Source: CALGLS01 sp047626155 (lineage in GTDB: Bacteria > Bacteroidota > Bacteroidia > Chitinophagales > Saprospiraceae). From it: 25,932 nt of DNA. Shown in pieces: positions 1-7,488 of the stretch. Positions within the stretch are counted from its first letter, which is position 1. Every line of letters starts with the position of its first letter. The DNA lies in contig JBLHRR010000071.1 in NCBI GenBank assembly GCA_047626155.1, positions 1 through 25,932 on the forward strand. The letters run 5' to 3'. The position numbers and the translations under genes were made by a program. The notes beneath the pieces are model-generated. The model searched no databases, was not told the DNA's origin, and saw only the letters and a program-made list of their open reading frames with translations.

Positions 1-3000
1 AACCCAATGGATACAGATATTACTTACGATGTAGATTGTTCTTTCGGATCAACTGTTAATATTACTGGTCCTCAACAAAATGGTCCAGCCAACTGTCCTG
101 GTACAAGCTACACCTATACTTACACTGTAGTAGACGACTGTGGTAGAGTTTCTGCTCCTGCTACTCGTAGCTTCATTATCGGAAACGACGGACCTACTAT
201 TGAGTGTGCTCCGTTCAATTTATTGTTAGAATGTGGTGATCCAAACAATGCGGATTACATTGCTGCTCATATCGCAACTGCTTCTGCAAATTCTTCTTGT
301 GAATTGGATGTAAATATTACTCACTTCCCTACGAATTTCAACAACATTCCTTGTAATACTTCTACAGTAGTTACTTTCATAGCAACTGATGCTTGTGGAA
401 GAACAGCTTCTTGTACTTCTACAATTAACATTTCTGATAACACTGCTCCTGTAATTACTTCTACTTATGTAGATGGTGTTTGTAATGAAGCAGAATGTAG
501 TGGTGATGTTAACTTCTGGTTCAACAACTGGAAATCTAAAGTACTAGAAGGGCTAAGTGCTACAGATGCTTGTGATTCCAATGTTAGTTTCACTGTTTCA
601 GGACCGAATACACCTAACCAGGATTGCATCGATGGTGAACAAGGAGTAACCTGGGTAACCTGGACGGCAAACGACAATTGTGGAAATACCAGCTCTATAG
701 CTTACCACTTTAATGTTATTGACCAAACAGCACCTGTATTTACTTTCGTACCTGCAGATGGTGATATTGCTTGTGATGCGACTCCTGTATTTGGGACACC
801 ATCTGCTAGTGATGCTTGTAATACTCATACTATTACTTTTGAAGATACTGCTGATGATGCAAATACTTGTTCTGGTAGTTATACTAGAACCTGGACAGCA
901 ACTGATGAATGTGGCAATGCTTCTACAGCAGCTCAGGTATTGAGTTATGAAGATACTGAAGGTCCTGTAATTAGCGGTGGTAGTGACTTGACTGCGGAAT
1001 GCGATGGAACGGGTAATTTACCTGATATAGCAGCAGCCTTAGCTAACAATGCAGGAGCAACTGCTTCTGATGTTTGTGGCAGTGGTGTAACCTGGACGAA
1101 CAATTTCGATCCTGCAAATATCGTAGTTGACAATGATTGTACTGGAGGTGTTATTACTTCTATTGATATAACCTATACAGCTACTGATGATTGCGGTAAT
1201 GCAAATGATGTAACCTTTAGATTTGATGCAATAGATACAACTCCACCAGTTGCTCCGGCAGCACCAGCTGATGTAAACGTACAGTGTGCTTCTGATGTAC
1301 CAGCACCGGTTGATTTAACGGCTGCCGATATGTGTGTAGGAGACATTACCGTTTCTCCTTCTGCTGTGATTACTCCAGGTAACTGTGATAATCAATTCAC
1401 GATGGTGAGAACTTGGACTTTCTTTGATAATTGTGGAAACCAATCTAGTGTTTCTCAAACTATTAATGTAAATGACACGACTCCTCCGAATGTACCTGCA
1501 GCGCCTGCTGATGTAAATGTACAATGTGCTTCTGATGTTCCTGCTCCTGTTGATTTAACAGCTAATGATAACTGTGATGGCGACATTACTGTTTCTCCTT
1601 CTGCTGTGATTACTCCGGGTAACTGTGAGAATCAATTCACATTTGTTTATACTTGGACCTTTGTTGACGGTTGTGGAAATCAGTCTTCTGTTTCTCAGAC
1701 GATTCAGGTAGATGATACGACTGCTCCTGAATTCACATTTGTACCAGCTGATTTCGAATCAGGTTGTATCGATGATGATGGAAATGTAACAACATATGCA
1801 CAGGTTTGCGCTAGTTCTGATGATGCAGAGGAAGATACTGATAATGGAGAAATGGATTTAATCAGTTCTGACTTAGAATTAATTGATGATGAGTCTCAAG
1901 ATAAAGAAGTTGAAGTAGGTATTCGCTTTAAGGATTTAAATATCCCTGCTGGTGCAACTATCACCGGTGCTTATATTCAATTTACAGTTGATGCAACTGA
2001 AGGTTCTGATCCTTCTGAATTAGAAATTCACGGACAAGACAGTAACAACGCTTCTACATTTACTTTAGATGATGAAGACATCAGTGATCGTCCGAATACA
2101 TCTGCTTCTGTTGACTGGGAGCCAGGCGACTGGGAAGTAATTGGAGATCACCATGCAGCTCAACGTACTCCTGACTTATCTGATATCGTTCAGGAAATCG
2201 TAGACAGAGGTGGTTATACTTCTGGATCTGCTCTCGCATTCTTCATCACTGGTACTGGAAAACGTACGGCTATTTCTTGGGATAAAAACCCAGATCAGGC
2301 TGCTGAACTTTTCGTAACTTATGAAGGACCAACTTTTGGAGAACCTACTGCTGATGACAACTGTAATGGTGACGTTACATTGACTTTTGAAGATACACAA
2401 AGTAGTACAGGTTGTGCTGGTGGACATACCAGAACTTGGACCGCTACTGATATCTGTGGAAACACCTCTACTGCTTCTCAGACAATCAACTTTATTGATA
2501 ATGTACCTCCAGTATTTACAGAGGTTCCAGATCACATCAACATAGCATGTGTAGACGCTACTTTCCCTCTTGAATTTGGAGACGTTGAAGTAGAAGACAA
2601 TTGTGATGACGATGTAGAGGTTACTTTCGTTGACGAATGGATTACTGGTGACGCTAACAGCTGTGATGAAGATGATGAAGATTCTGAATACAGAAGAACG
2701 TGGACTGCAACAGATAACTGTGGCAACACCTCTACTGCTCAGCAGCGTTACAACCTAAAGGAAAGCTACGAGCTATCTGGAACCATTCTTACAGAAAACA
2801 ACATTACTGTTGAAAATGTATCTGTAAGCTTAGAAGGTTTTAGTGGTTTGATGATGAACAGCCAAACAGCTGCTGATGGTATCTATGGTTTTTATGACCT
2901 AGAGCTTAACGCAAACTATACTGTTACTCCTGCTCTTGATCTTGAGCACTTAAACGGAGTATCTTCTTACGATTTAGTATTAATTACTAAGCACATTTTG

Positions 3001-4008
3001 CAATTGGAAACATTAGATTCTCCATACAAAATGATTGCAGCTGACATTAACAACTCTGGTTCTATTACCACTATGGATTTGGTAGAATTACGTAAGTTGA
3101 TCTTACACGTAGACGAAAGTTTCACAAACAATACCTCTTGGAGATTTGTAGAAGCTAATTATGCTTTCCCTGTTCCTAACAATCCTTTTGCTACTATCTT
3201 CCCTGAAGAAGTATTCATCAACGGATTACAGACAGCCGAAGTTCATGATTTCGTAGGTGTTAAGATTGGAGATGTAAATGGTTCTGTAGTAGCAAATGCA
3301 TTAGCTCAAGCTGAAGACAGAAATACAGTAGGCGACTTAGTTTTCACAACTGCTGATCAGCAATTGAAAGCAGGTCAAAGCTACACGGTTTCTTTCCAGG
3401 CTGACAACTTCGATGCATTACACGGTTACCAGTTCACTATGAACTTCGACCAAGCTGCTGTTGAATTTGAAGGTTTGAAAGCTGGTGATTTAGAAAACAT
3501 GTCAGATAATAACTTCGGACTAGCATTGCTAGAAGAAGGTGTGATCACGACTAGTTGGACAAACCAAGAAGCGACAAGCTTAAGAAGAGATGCGAATGTA
3601 TTTGATTTAACATTCACTGCTAAGGCAGACGTTATGTTGAGTGAAGTATTGAGCATCAACTCTCGATATACAAACGCAGAAGCTTACAACGCTGACTTAG
3701 AATTGATGAACGTAGACTTACGTTTTGATAATCTACAAAGTGTTGCTAACGAATATCGTTTATACCAGAATTCTCCTAACCCATTCCGCCAGGAAACAAC
3801 TATTGGTTTTGATTTACCAATGGAGATGTCTGCGAAGTTATCGATCTTCGATGCTGCAGGCCGTCAGTTGAAATTGGTGGAAGGCGATTTTAACAAAGGG
3901 TACAATCAGGTTATCATCAGCAAAGACGAAGTGTCTACTAGTGGTGTCCTATACTACCAATTGGTAACGGAGTCTTTTGAAGAAACAAGAAAGATGATTT
4001 TGAACTAA
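1..4008 (+). CDS. Giant secreted HYR-like/dockerin protein with type A T9SS tail (5' partial)
   Basis: The reading frame is open to the left edge, so the N-terminus and any signal peptide are missing; the ATG at 7 is internal. About nine HYR-like beta-sandwich modules fill bases 1-2760, each ending in a motif of the type TWTATDxCGN followed by an S/T-rich strand and D-x-T-x-P, with regular Cys pairs. Module 8 is split by a DNRLRE/CBM-like domain (about 1828-2332). Then come a CarboxypepD_reg-like domain (about 2764-2940), a dockerin-like calcium loop (ADINNSGSITTMDL, about 3040-3080), a cohesin-like beta domain (about 3325-3730) and a type A T9SS sorting domain (LYQNSPNPF at about 3757, then GRQL and the closing KMILN). 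By family knowledge this tail directs passage through the outer membrane and attachment to, or release from, the cell surface. Likely an adhesin or matrix protein; the ligand cannot be told. The stop is followed by a strong terminator. Confidence 0.9.
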   Translation, partial: NPMDTDITYDVDCSFGSTVNITGPQQNGPANCPGTSYTYTYTVVDDCGRVSAPATRSFIIGNDGPTIECAPFNLLLECGDPNNADYIAAHIATASANSSCELDVNITHFPTNFNNIPCNTSTVVTFIATDACGRTASCTSTINISDNTAPVITSTYVDGVCNEAECSGDVNFWFNNWKSKVLEGLSATDACDSNVSFTVSGPNTPNQDCIDGEQGVTWVTWTANDNCGNTSSIAYHFNVIDQTAPVFTFVPADGDIACDATPVFGTPSASDACNTHTITFEDTADDANTCSGSYTRTWTATDECGNASTAAQVLSYEDTEGPVISGGSDLTAECDGTGNLPDIAAALANNAGATASDVCGSGVTWTNNFDPANIVVDNDCTGGVITSIDITYTATDDCGNANDVTFRFDAIDTTPPVAPAAPADVNVQCASDVPAPVDLTAADMCVGDITVSPSAVITPGNCDNQFTMVRTWTFFDNCGNQSSVSQTINVNDTTPPNVPAAPADVNVQCASDVPAPVDLTANDNCDGDITVSPSAVITPGNCENQFTFVYTWTFVDGCGNQSSVSQTIQVDDTTAPEFTFVPADFESGCIDDDGNVTTYAQVCASSDDAEEDTDNGEMDLISSDLELIDDESQDKEVEVGIRFKDLNIPAGATITGAYIQFTVDATEGSDPSELEIHGQDSNNASTFTLDDEDISDRPNTSASVDWEPGDWEVIGDHHAAQRTPDLSDIVQEIVDRGGYTSGSALAFFITGTGKRTAISWDKNPDQAAELFVTYEGPTFGEPTADDNCNGDVTLTFEDTQSSTGCAGGHTRTWTATDICGNTSTASQTINFIDNVPPVFTEVPDHINIACVDATFPLEFGDVEVEDNCDDDVEVTFVDEWITGDANSCDEDDEDSEYRRTWTATDNCGNTSTAQQRYNLKESYELSGTILTENNITVENVSVSLEGFSGLMMNSQTAADGIYGFYDLELNANYTVTPALDLEHLNGVSSYDLVLITKHILQLETLDSPYKMIAADINNSGSITTMDLVELRKLILHVDESFTNNTSWRFVEANYAFPVPNNPFATIFPEEVFINGLQTAEVHDFVGVKIGDVNGSVVANALAQAEDRNTVGDLVFTTADQQLKAGQSYTVSFQADNFDALHGYQFTMNFDQAAVEFEGLKAGDLENMSDNNFGLALLEEGVITTSWTNQEATSLRRDANVFDLTFTAKADVMLSEVLSINSRYTNAEAYNADLELMNVDLRFDNLQSVANEYRLYQNSPNPFRQETTIGFDLPMEMSAKLSIFDAAGRQLKLVEGDFNKGYNQVIISKDEVSTSGVLYYQLVTESFEETRKMILN
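1234..1713 (+). repeat. Tandem pair of 80-codon HYR-like modules
   Basis: Two consecutive units of exactly 240 bases (1234-1473 and 1474-1713) encode nearly the same module: both contain PADVNVQCASDVPAPVDLTA, then SPSAVITPGNC and CGNQSSVSQTI. Many third codon positions differ between the units although the protein is conserved, so this is not a very recent copy. The other modules of the protein are much more divergent. Confidence 0.85.
1828..2332 (+). other. DNRLRE/CBM-like domain nested in a HYR-like module
   Basis: The HYR-like module that starts near 1714 is broken off after its first Cys-containing strand and resumes at about 2335 (PTADDNCNGDVTLTFEDT). The roughly 168 residues between lack cysteine and carry motifs such as VGIRFKDLNIPAGATITGAYIQF when read in pieces, QRTPDLSDIVQEIV, and a closing AELFVTYEG. 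This pattern is familiar from DNRLRE-type, carbohydrate-binding-like domains attached to PKD or T9SS proteins. The family name is from memory of such patterns; the insertion itself is visible in the reading frame. Confidence 0.6.
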
Positions 4009-4044
4009 ACTTGATGATGGTTTAACAGTAAAATAATTCTTGAT

Positions 4045-4077
4045 AACCGGTGTCGCTTTTGCGACACCGGTTTTTTT
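4045..4077 (+). terminator. Intrinsic terminator of the HYR-like gene
   Basis: A perfect 12-bp stem, AACCGGTGTCGC (4045-4056) and GCGACACCGGTT (4061-4072), with a TTTT loop is followed by a T run. It starts 36 bases after the stop codon at 4008. Confidence 0.9.
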
Positions 4078-4097
4078 GTTTGTAGGAGGTGGGCATT

Positions 4098-4271
4098 CTT
4101 AGAGACATGGTAAATTCGTTAGATTTGTCATATCCAAACCAGGTCATAAAGAAGGTGCGTATTATACAGTAAAATAAATCGAGCGCAGCGGGGAGCAAAA
4201 ACGCACCATTATCCAGGGCTAATGATTCTCCTTTGATATGACAAATTTTGGGAATTTGCCATATCCTTAGA
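4098..4271. mobile_element. MITE-like inverted-repeat element with 6-bp direct repeats
   Basis: The stretch 4104-4265 (162 bp) begins GACATGGTAAATTC and ends GAATTTGCCATATC. Its two ends form an imperfect inverted repeat over about 30 bp; ATTTGTCATAT (4123-4133) pairs perfectly with ATATGACAAAT (4236-4246). An inner inverted pair, GGTGCGT (4154-4160) and ACGCACC (4201-4207), is nested inside. The hexamer CTTAGA abuts both ends (4098-4103 and 4266-4271), as expected of a target-site duplication. There is no transposase, so it would be non-autonomous. With the terminator before it, this fills most of the 336-base gap between the convergent genes at 4008 and 4345; nothing else is seen there. Confidence 0.65.
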
Positions 4272-4344
4272 TTGCCCTTAAGTACGTATAGCGAAGGATT
4301 CCAAACGGTCTTCATTTAATTAAACACTCTTCTTATTCCCATCT

Positions 4345-5040
4345 CTATTCCATAGTTATACAAGTGTTCATTAATTGTTCATTAATCGATCCATCTGATC
4401 CTTTGGTAAGATGATATCTGAAGGTTGGTTGTCCAAATAATTGATACTTCTCCCCTACTCGATAATTGCATCCAAAAGATAAGCTTCCTACCAAGTGTAG
4501 TTTATTGAATCTCGGGTCCTTATTCGGTCGAAATTCAACAGTAGTATAAGTATCTATAATGATCTTGTTCCTTGATGCTAAATAGATATTTGGAGATATT
4601 CCAAATTCCAGAAATGGCGTTATTTTTTTATCTGAGAATTCAAGTCTTCCTATAATTGGTAGTTCAACAAACCAATCATTGTATATGATTTGTAATTCAC
4701 GAGGTGGGGTTTGGGCAGGTCCAGGGGAAACGGGCTGAGTTGCAATAACGTTTGTTACCTTTGCCCCCTTATAACCAACACTGGCTAACCTTAAGCCCGA
4801 TTTCAGATAGAACTTCTTAGCCAATTCCCTGTTATAATTGAATCCAATTCTCCAATTCATTTTTTGAGTTTCTCTCGCTTTCCTTTCTAAAAAAATGTTA
4901 GTTATTCCGTCATCATTTGATACTTTGAATGTCCGGTATGAAAATTCAATTCCAACGACAAAGTCTATTGACGAATTGACTTGACTCATTAGAAAAAGGG
5001 GAGCCACTAGCAATAGAATAATGGTTGTTCTTGTTTTCAT
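4345..5040 (-). CDS. Outer-membrane beta-barrel protein (PorT/OMP_b-brl_2-like)
   Basis: 231 residues. An N-terminal signal peptide (MKTRTTIILLLVAPLFLMSQ) is followed by alternating hydrophobic strands ending in aromatic residues: GFNYNRELAKKFYLKSGLRLASVGY, read as two strands, then VELPIIGRLEF, ITPFLEFGISPNIYL, LVGSLSFGCNYRVGEKYQLFGQPTFRY. This is the usual look of the small porin-like barrel family of Bacteroidota (PF13568-like), about 200-230 residues long. The precise function is unknown; no enzymatic residues are evident. It lies 51 bases downstream of oxyR on the same strand and could be co-transcribed with it. The ATG at 5038-5040 fits directly with the signal peptide. Confidence 0.75.
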   Translation of the reverse strand: MKTRTTIILLLVAPLFLMSQVNSSIDFVVGIEFSYRTFKVSNDDGITNIFLERKARETQKMNWRIGFNYNRELAKKFYLKSGLRLASVGYKGAKVTNVIATQPVSPGPAQTPPRELQIIYNDWFVELPIIGRLEFSDKKITPFLEFGISPNIYLASRNKIIIDTYTTVEFRPNKDPRFNKLHLVGSLSFGCNYRVGEKYQLFGQPTFRYHLTKGSDGSINEQLMNTCITME

Positions 5041-5091
5041 TATTTGCTTTTATATTAGCTATTAAGTCCTGTATCATAAATACTATTATTT

Positions 5092-6030
5092 TCAAACAGG
5101 AGGAGCAATCCGAACAGGGGTTTTATTCTCAGGTAACAATTTTTCTACATTTTGCTGAATGGCCTTTTTAATCATTTCCAAAACCTTTGTTTTCACAAAA
5201 TGCCTATGGGTAACAATACCTACGCTCCGAACAGGAATGGTTCCTTTAAAAGAGCTGATGCGTAGTTTTTCTTTTGTGGAAAAATCCAACATGGCCAGGT
5301 AAGGCAATAAGGTCACGCCCTCATTTTGTCGGACAAAGCGGATGAGACTGTCTACGGAACCTGCCTTGAAATCATAGTTCATGGCAGAATGACCGTTTCC
5401 TTTGTGGAGGTTACAAATGTTAATGATTTGGTGGTTGAGACAGTGACCTTCTGCGAGGAGACAAAGTTTGCTTTTGTTAATCTCCTCAATTTTGGCCGCC
5501 ACTTTTGCTTTGTCGGAAGAGCAATCGTAAAGGACAAATTCTTCATTGTAGAGTGGGTGTTCTACAATGTCTGCATTTTTTAGCGGTAGCGCTACAATGC
5601 CAATATCTAATTCGCGATTTCTAATTTTTTCGACGATCCCGTCTGTTGTTAATTCCGTTACAGAGAATTGCAAGTCTTCAAAACGCTTAGCGAAATCACC
5701 TAAAAAACGAGGAAGCAAATAAGGAGCGATAGTTGGTATAATTCCAATTTTAAAATCACCACTTAATTCTCCTTTTAACCCTTTTACGGATTCGTAAAGA
5801 TTATCTACTTCTTTAATGATAATCCGTAACTGATCCAGAAGTACTTCGCCCTCCTTTGTAATGGTTACTGGTTTTGTTTTTCTATCGAAAATTTTAATAC
5901 CAATTTCATTTTCGAATTTACCAATCATAGTACTCAGGGTCGACTGAGTAACGAAGCATTGTTCTGCTGCTAAACCAAAGTGCTTAAGTTCTGCAACTGC
6001 AATAATGTATTTTAATTGTTGGATATTCAT
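5092..6030 (-). CDS. oxyR: OxyR, hydrogen-peroxide-sensing LysR-family regulator
   Basis: 312 residues, the usual OxyR length. Residues 1-60 are the LysR winged helix-turn-helix (MNIQQLKYIIAVAELKHFGL, AAEQCFVTQSTLS), and the rest is the two-lobed sensor domain. Residues 190-206 carry the OxyR signature: C197 in AEGHC and C206 in INIC are nine residues apart, the same spacing as the Cys199/Cys208 redox pair of E. coli OxyR. A third cysteine, C190, lies close by. By family knowledge, peroxide oxidises the pair and the regulator activates catalase, Dps and peroxiredoxin genes. None of these targets lies next to it here. It follows the sprF-like gene on the same strand after 156 bases that hold a candidate promoter. 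Confidence 0.93.
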   Translation of the reverse strand: MNIQQLKYIIAVAELKHFGLAAEQCFVTQSTLSTMIGKFENEIGIKIFDRKTKPVTITKEGEVLLDQLRIIIKEVDNLYESVKGLKGELSGDFKIGIIPTIAPYLLPRFLGDFAKRFEDLQFSVTELTTDGIVEKIRNRELDIGIVALPLKNADIVEHPLYNEEFVLYDCSSDKAKVAAKIEEINKSKLCLLAEGHCLNHQIINICNLHKGNGHSAMNYDFKAGSVDSLIRFVRQNEGVTLLPYLAMLDFSTKEKLRISSFKGTIPVRSVGIVTHRHFVKTKVLEMIKKAIQQNVEKLLPENKTPVRIAPPV

Positions 6031-6042
6031 TGTGGTTAACTT

Positions 6043-6199
6043 AAACCTAAACTTTTAACTTTAACTTCACTCAATTTGCGAAACCCTCAATAGGTGTAAA
6101 GTCCCATTTATATTTACCCGTAAAAATAATCAAAAATAAAACAATTGACACCTCGATAACAAGATAGTGGGAAGTTAAAGTTTTAGTTAAAACTTAGGA
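6043..6199. repeat. Imperfect inverted repeat between the sprF-like gene and oxyR
   Basis: The arm at about 6046-6070 (CCTAAACTTTTAACT, then TTAACTTCAC) is complementary, with gaps, to about 6167-6198 (GTGGGAAGTTAAAG, then AGTTAAAACTTAGG). The right arm overlaps the stop codon of the sprF-like gene at 6187. No target-site duplication was found. Confidence 0.4.
6131..6162 (-). promoter_or_regulatory. Candidate Bacteroidota-type promoter for oxyR
   Basis: Read on the minus strand, TATTTTTG (6138 down to 6131) fits the TAnnTTTG -7 consensus and is preceded, after a 21-base spacer, by TTG (6162-6160) as a -33 element. It lies about 100 bases before the oxyR start. AT-rich DNA makes chance matches common. 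Confidence 0.3.
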
Positions 6200-7257
6200 C
6201 ACTTCGTCTTTACCCGCTCGTAGGCAGGATGCACATAAATTATTGACAGTTCAAAAGCACCTCTTGCATTATTAGCCAATTGGAAGTTAGAAGTAGTTAC
6301 ATCATAACTAAGTCCAAAGTTTACTCTATTCATTTCAAGAATTAAAGCTACGGTCATGGCATCCATTGAAAGCTTGGAATCTTCACCACTAACTCTGCTA
6401 GTCATGTGTGGCCAAAGCCCCGCTCTAATAGCTACCTCATTCCAATCGTGGTTCGTATATCGAAGGTTTGCACCAACAGTAGTAGACATATGTGGTCCTT
6501 GAAATTGCATGGAGATCGCAGGCATTAAACTCAGTCCATGTGAAAAAGGAATCTCCCCTCCTGCGTGACCAACCCATCTTGTGTGTAAAGATTCTGAACT
6601 CCCATCTAACAATGATATGTCTGGCTGATTCAAATGATTTCCAGCAAAACCAACATAAACGGTTGCATCATTAGCAAACAAGGCATACCAAAGAATTCCT
6701 GCGTTGAAGTCTGTGTATATGTCTGTGTTTCCGTTATCTCCCATAAGGCCAGGTTCTTCATTTGACAAATTAGTATTAGGAGCTCCGTCAAATTGTGTCG
6801 TAAACCAAAACTGATTCCAGTCTGTACCATGTTGACCGGCACCAGCCTGCGCTCCGGCTACCAAATAGGATTCGGAACCTCCGTAGCCACCGCCAGAGAG
6901 TTGTTTTATATAGGAAAGGTTCACACTTCCTCTGTTCGTTTGGTAATTCCCTACTCCTCCTTCATCGTGCAAAACATTGACACCAAAACCAAAGTAATCA
7001 TTTCGGAAAACCTTGTAACGAGCATCGAAACTGGCTGCTGATGTTCGGAATGGAACATCTTCTAAAACGGCAGACCATTGATCTCTATAGTTGGCGTTCA
7101 CTCTCCAGCGTCCCTCAAAAACGCCCGTCATGGCAGGGTTCAGTTGTAATGGAGAGGCGTAGAATTGTGAAAACCTAGGATCTTGAGCATTGGCATCAGG
7201 CAAACTAATGCAAAAGCTCAACAATGTTATTACAAATAGGTATTTAAAATATTTCAT
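6187..7257 (-). CDS. PorP/SprF family type IX secretion system membrane protein
   Basis: 356 residues. A signal peptide (residues 1-24, ending DANA) is followed by the family opening QDPRFSQFYASPLQLNPAMTG, in which FSQFYASPL and LNPAMTG are characteristic, then NYRDQW and a 14-16-strand outer-membrane barrel pattern to the end (GLSYDVTTSNFQLAN, GAFELSIIYVHP). By family knowledge, SprF of Flavobacterium johnsoniae is needed to export SprB to the surface, and PorP-like proteins are generally paired with type B T9SS cargo. Here it lies immediately downstream of the giant SprB-like gene on the same strand, which fits a dedicated partner role. The 231-base gap holds two palindromes. Confidence 0.92.
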   Translation of the reverse strand: MKYFKYLFVITLLSFCISLPDANAQDPRFSQFYASPLQLNPAMTGVFEGRWRVNANYRDQWSAVLEDVPFRTSAASFDARYKVFRNDYFGFGVNVLHDEGGVGNYQTNRGSVNLSYIKQLSGGGYGGSESYLVAGAQAGAGQHGTDWNQFWFTTQFDGAPNTNLSNEEPGLMGDNGNTDIYTDFNAGILWYALFANDATVYVGFAGNHLNQPDISLLDGSSESLHTRWVGHAGGEIPFSHGLSLMPAISMQFQGPHMSTTVGANLRYTNHDWNEVAIRAGLWPHMTSRVSGEDSKLSMDAMTVALILEMNRVNFGLSYDVTTSNFQLANNARGAFELSIIYVHPAYERVKTKCPKF

Positions 7258-7295
7258 ATGTATTTTTTTAACTTTAACTGTAAACCTTGACTGTA

Positions 7296-7329
7296 AACTT
7301 CCCCCTTTTGCGTAATCGGAAAGCTAAGG
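7296..7329. repeat. Short palindrome upstream of the sprF-like gene
   Basis: The sequence around AACTTCCCCC (7296-7305) and GGAAAGCTAAGG (7318-7329) is a degenerate relative of the palindrome at 7417-7447: both have CTTCCC, a TTGCG core on one strand and a GGRAAGC end. It lies 39 bases before the sprF-like start and may be part of its 5' leader. Confidence 0.35.
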
Positions 7330-7394
7330 ATTAGTAGTCAACTTTTGGGTTATTACTTTTTTTATTTATTTGTATCTATTCGATATATGGCTTC

Positions 7395-7471
7395 TAGCTA
7401 TTGGCAGTTAGCCGTTGGCTTCCCTGTAACGCGCAATAGTGGGAAGCTAAAGGCCAACTGCCGAACGGCTA
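7395..7471. repeat. Large hairpin between the sprB-like and sprF-like genes
   Basis: The arms 7395-7424 (ending GGCAGTTAGCCGTTGGCTTCC and one more C) and 7441-7471 are complementary over about 30 bp with a few mismatches, around a 16-base loop. It starts 17 bases after the stop of the sprB-like gene on the minus strand and has no T run on that side, so it is not a classical terminator. It could act as a 3' stabilising hairpin or partial terminator that separates adhesin and partner levels. Confidence 0.55.
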
Positions 7472-7488
7472 CTTTCATTTTAATCAAT

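Noticed and set aside
2176..2535. A 119-codon minus-strand open frame inside the HYR-like gene
   Set aside because: Ser/Thr/Cys-rich shadow of the repeat-coding strand, with no start context or neighbours that support a gene.
4022..4315. A 97-codon open frame on the minus strand in the gap after the HYR-like gene
   Set aside because: It spans the terminator hairpin and the whole MITE-like inverted-repeat element; no signal peptide or domain is seen, and its sequence is explained by the repeat.
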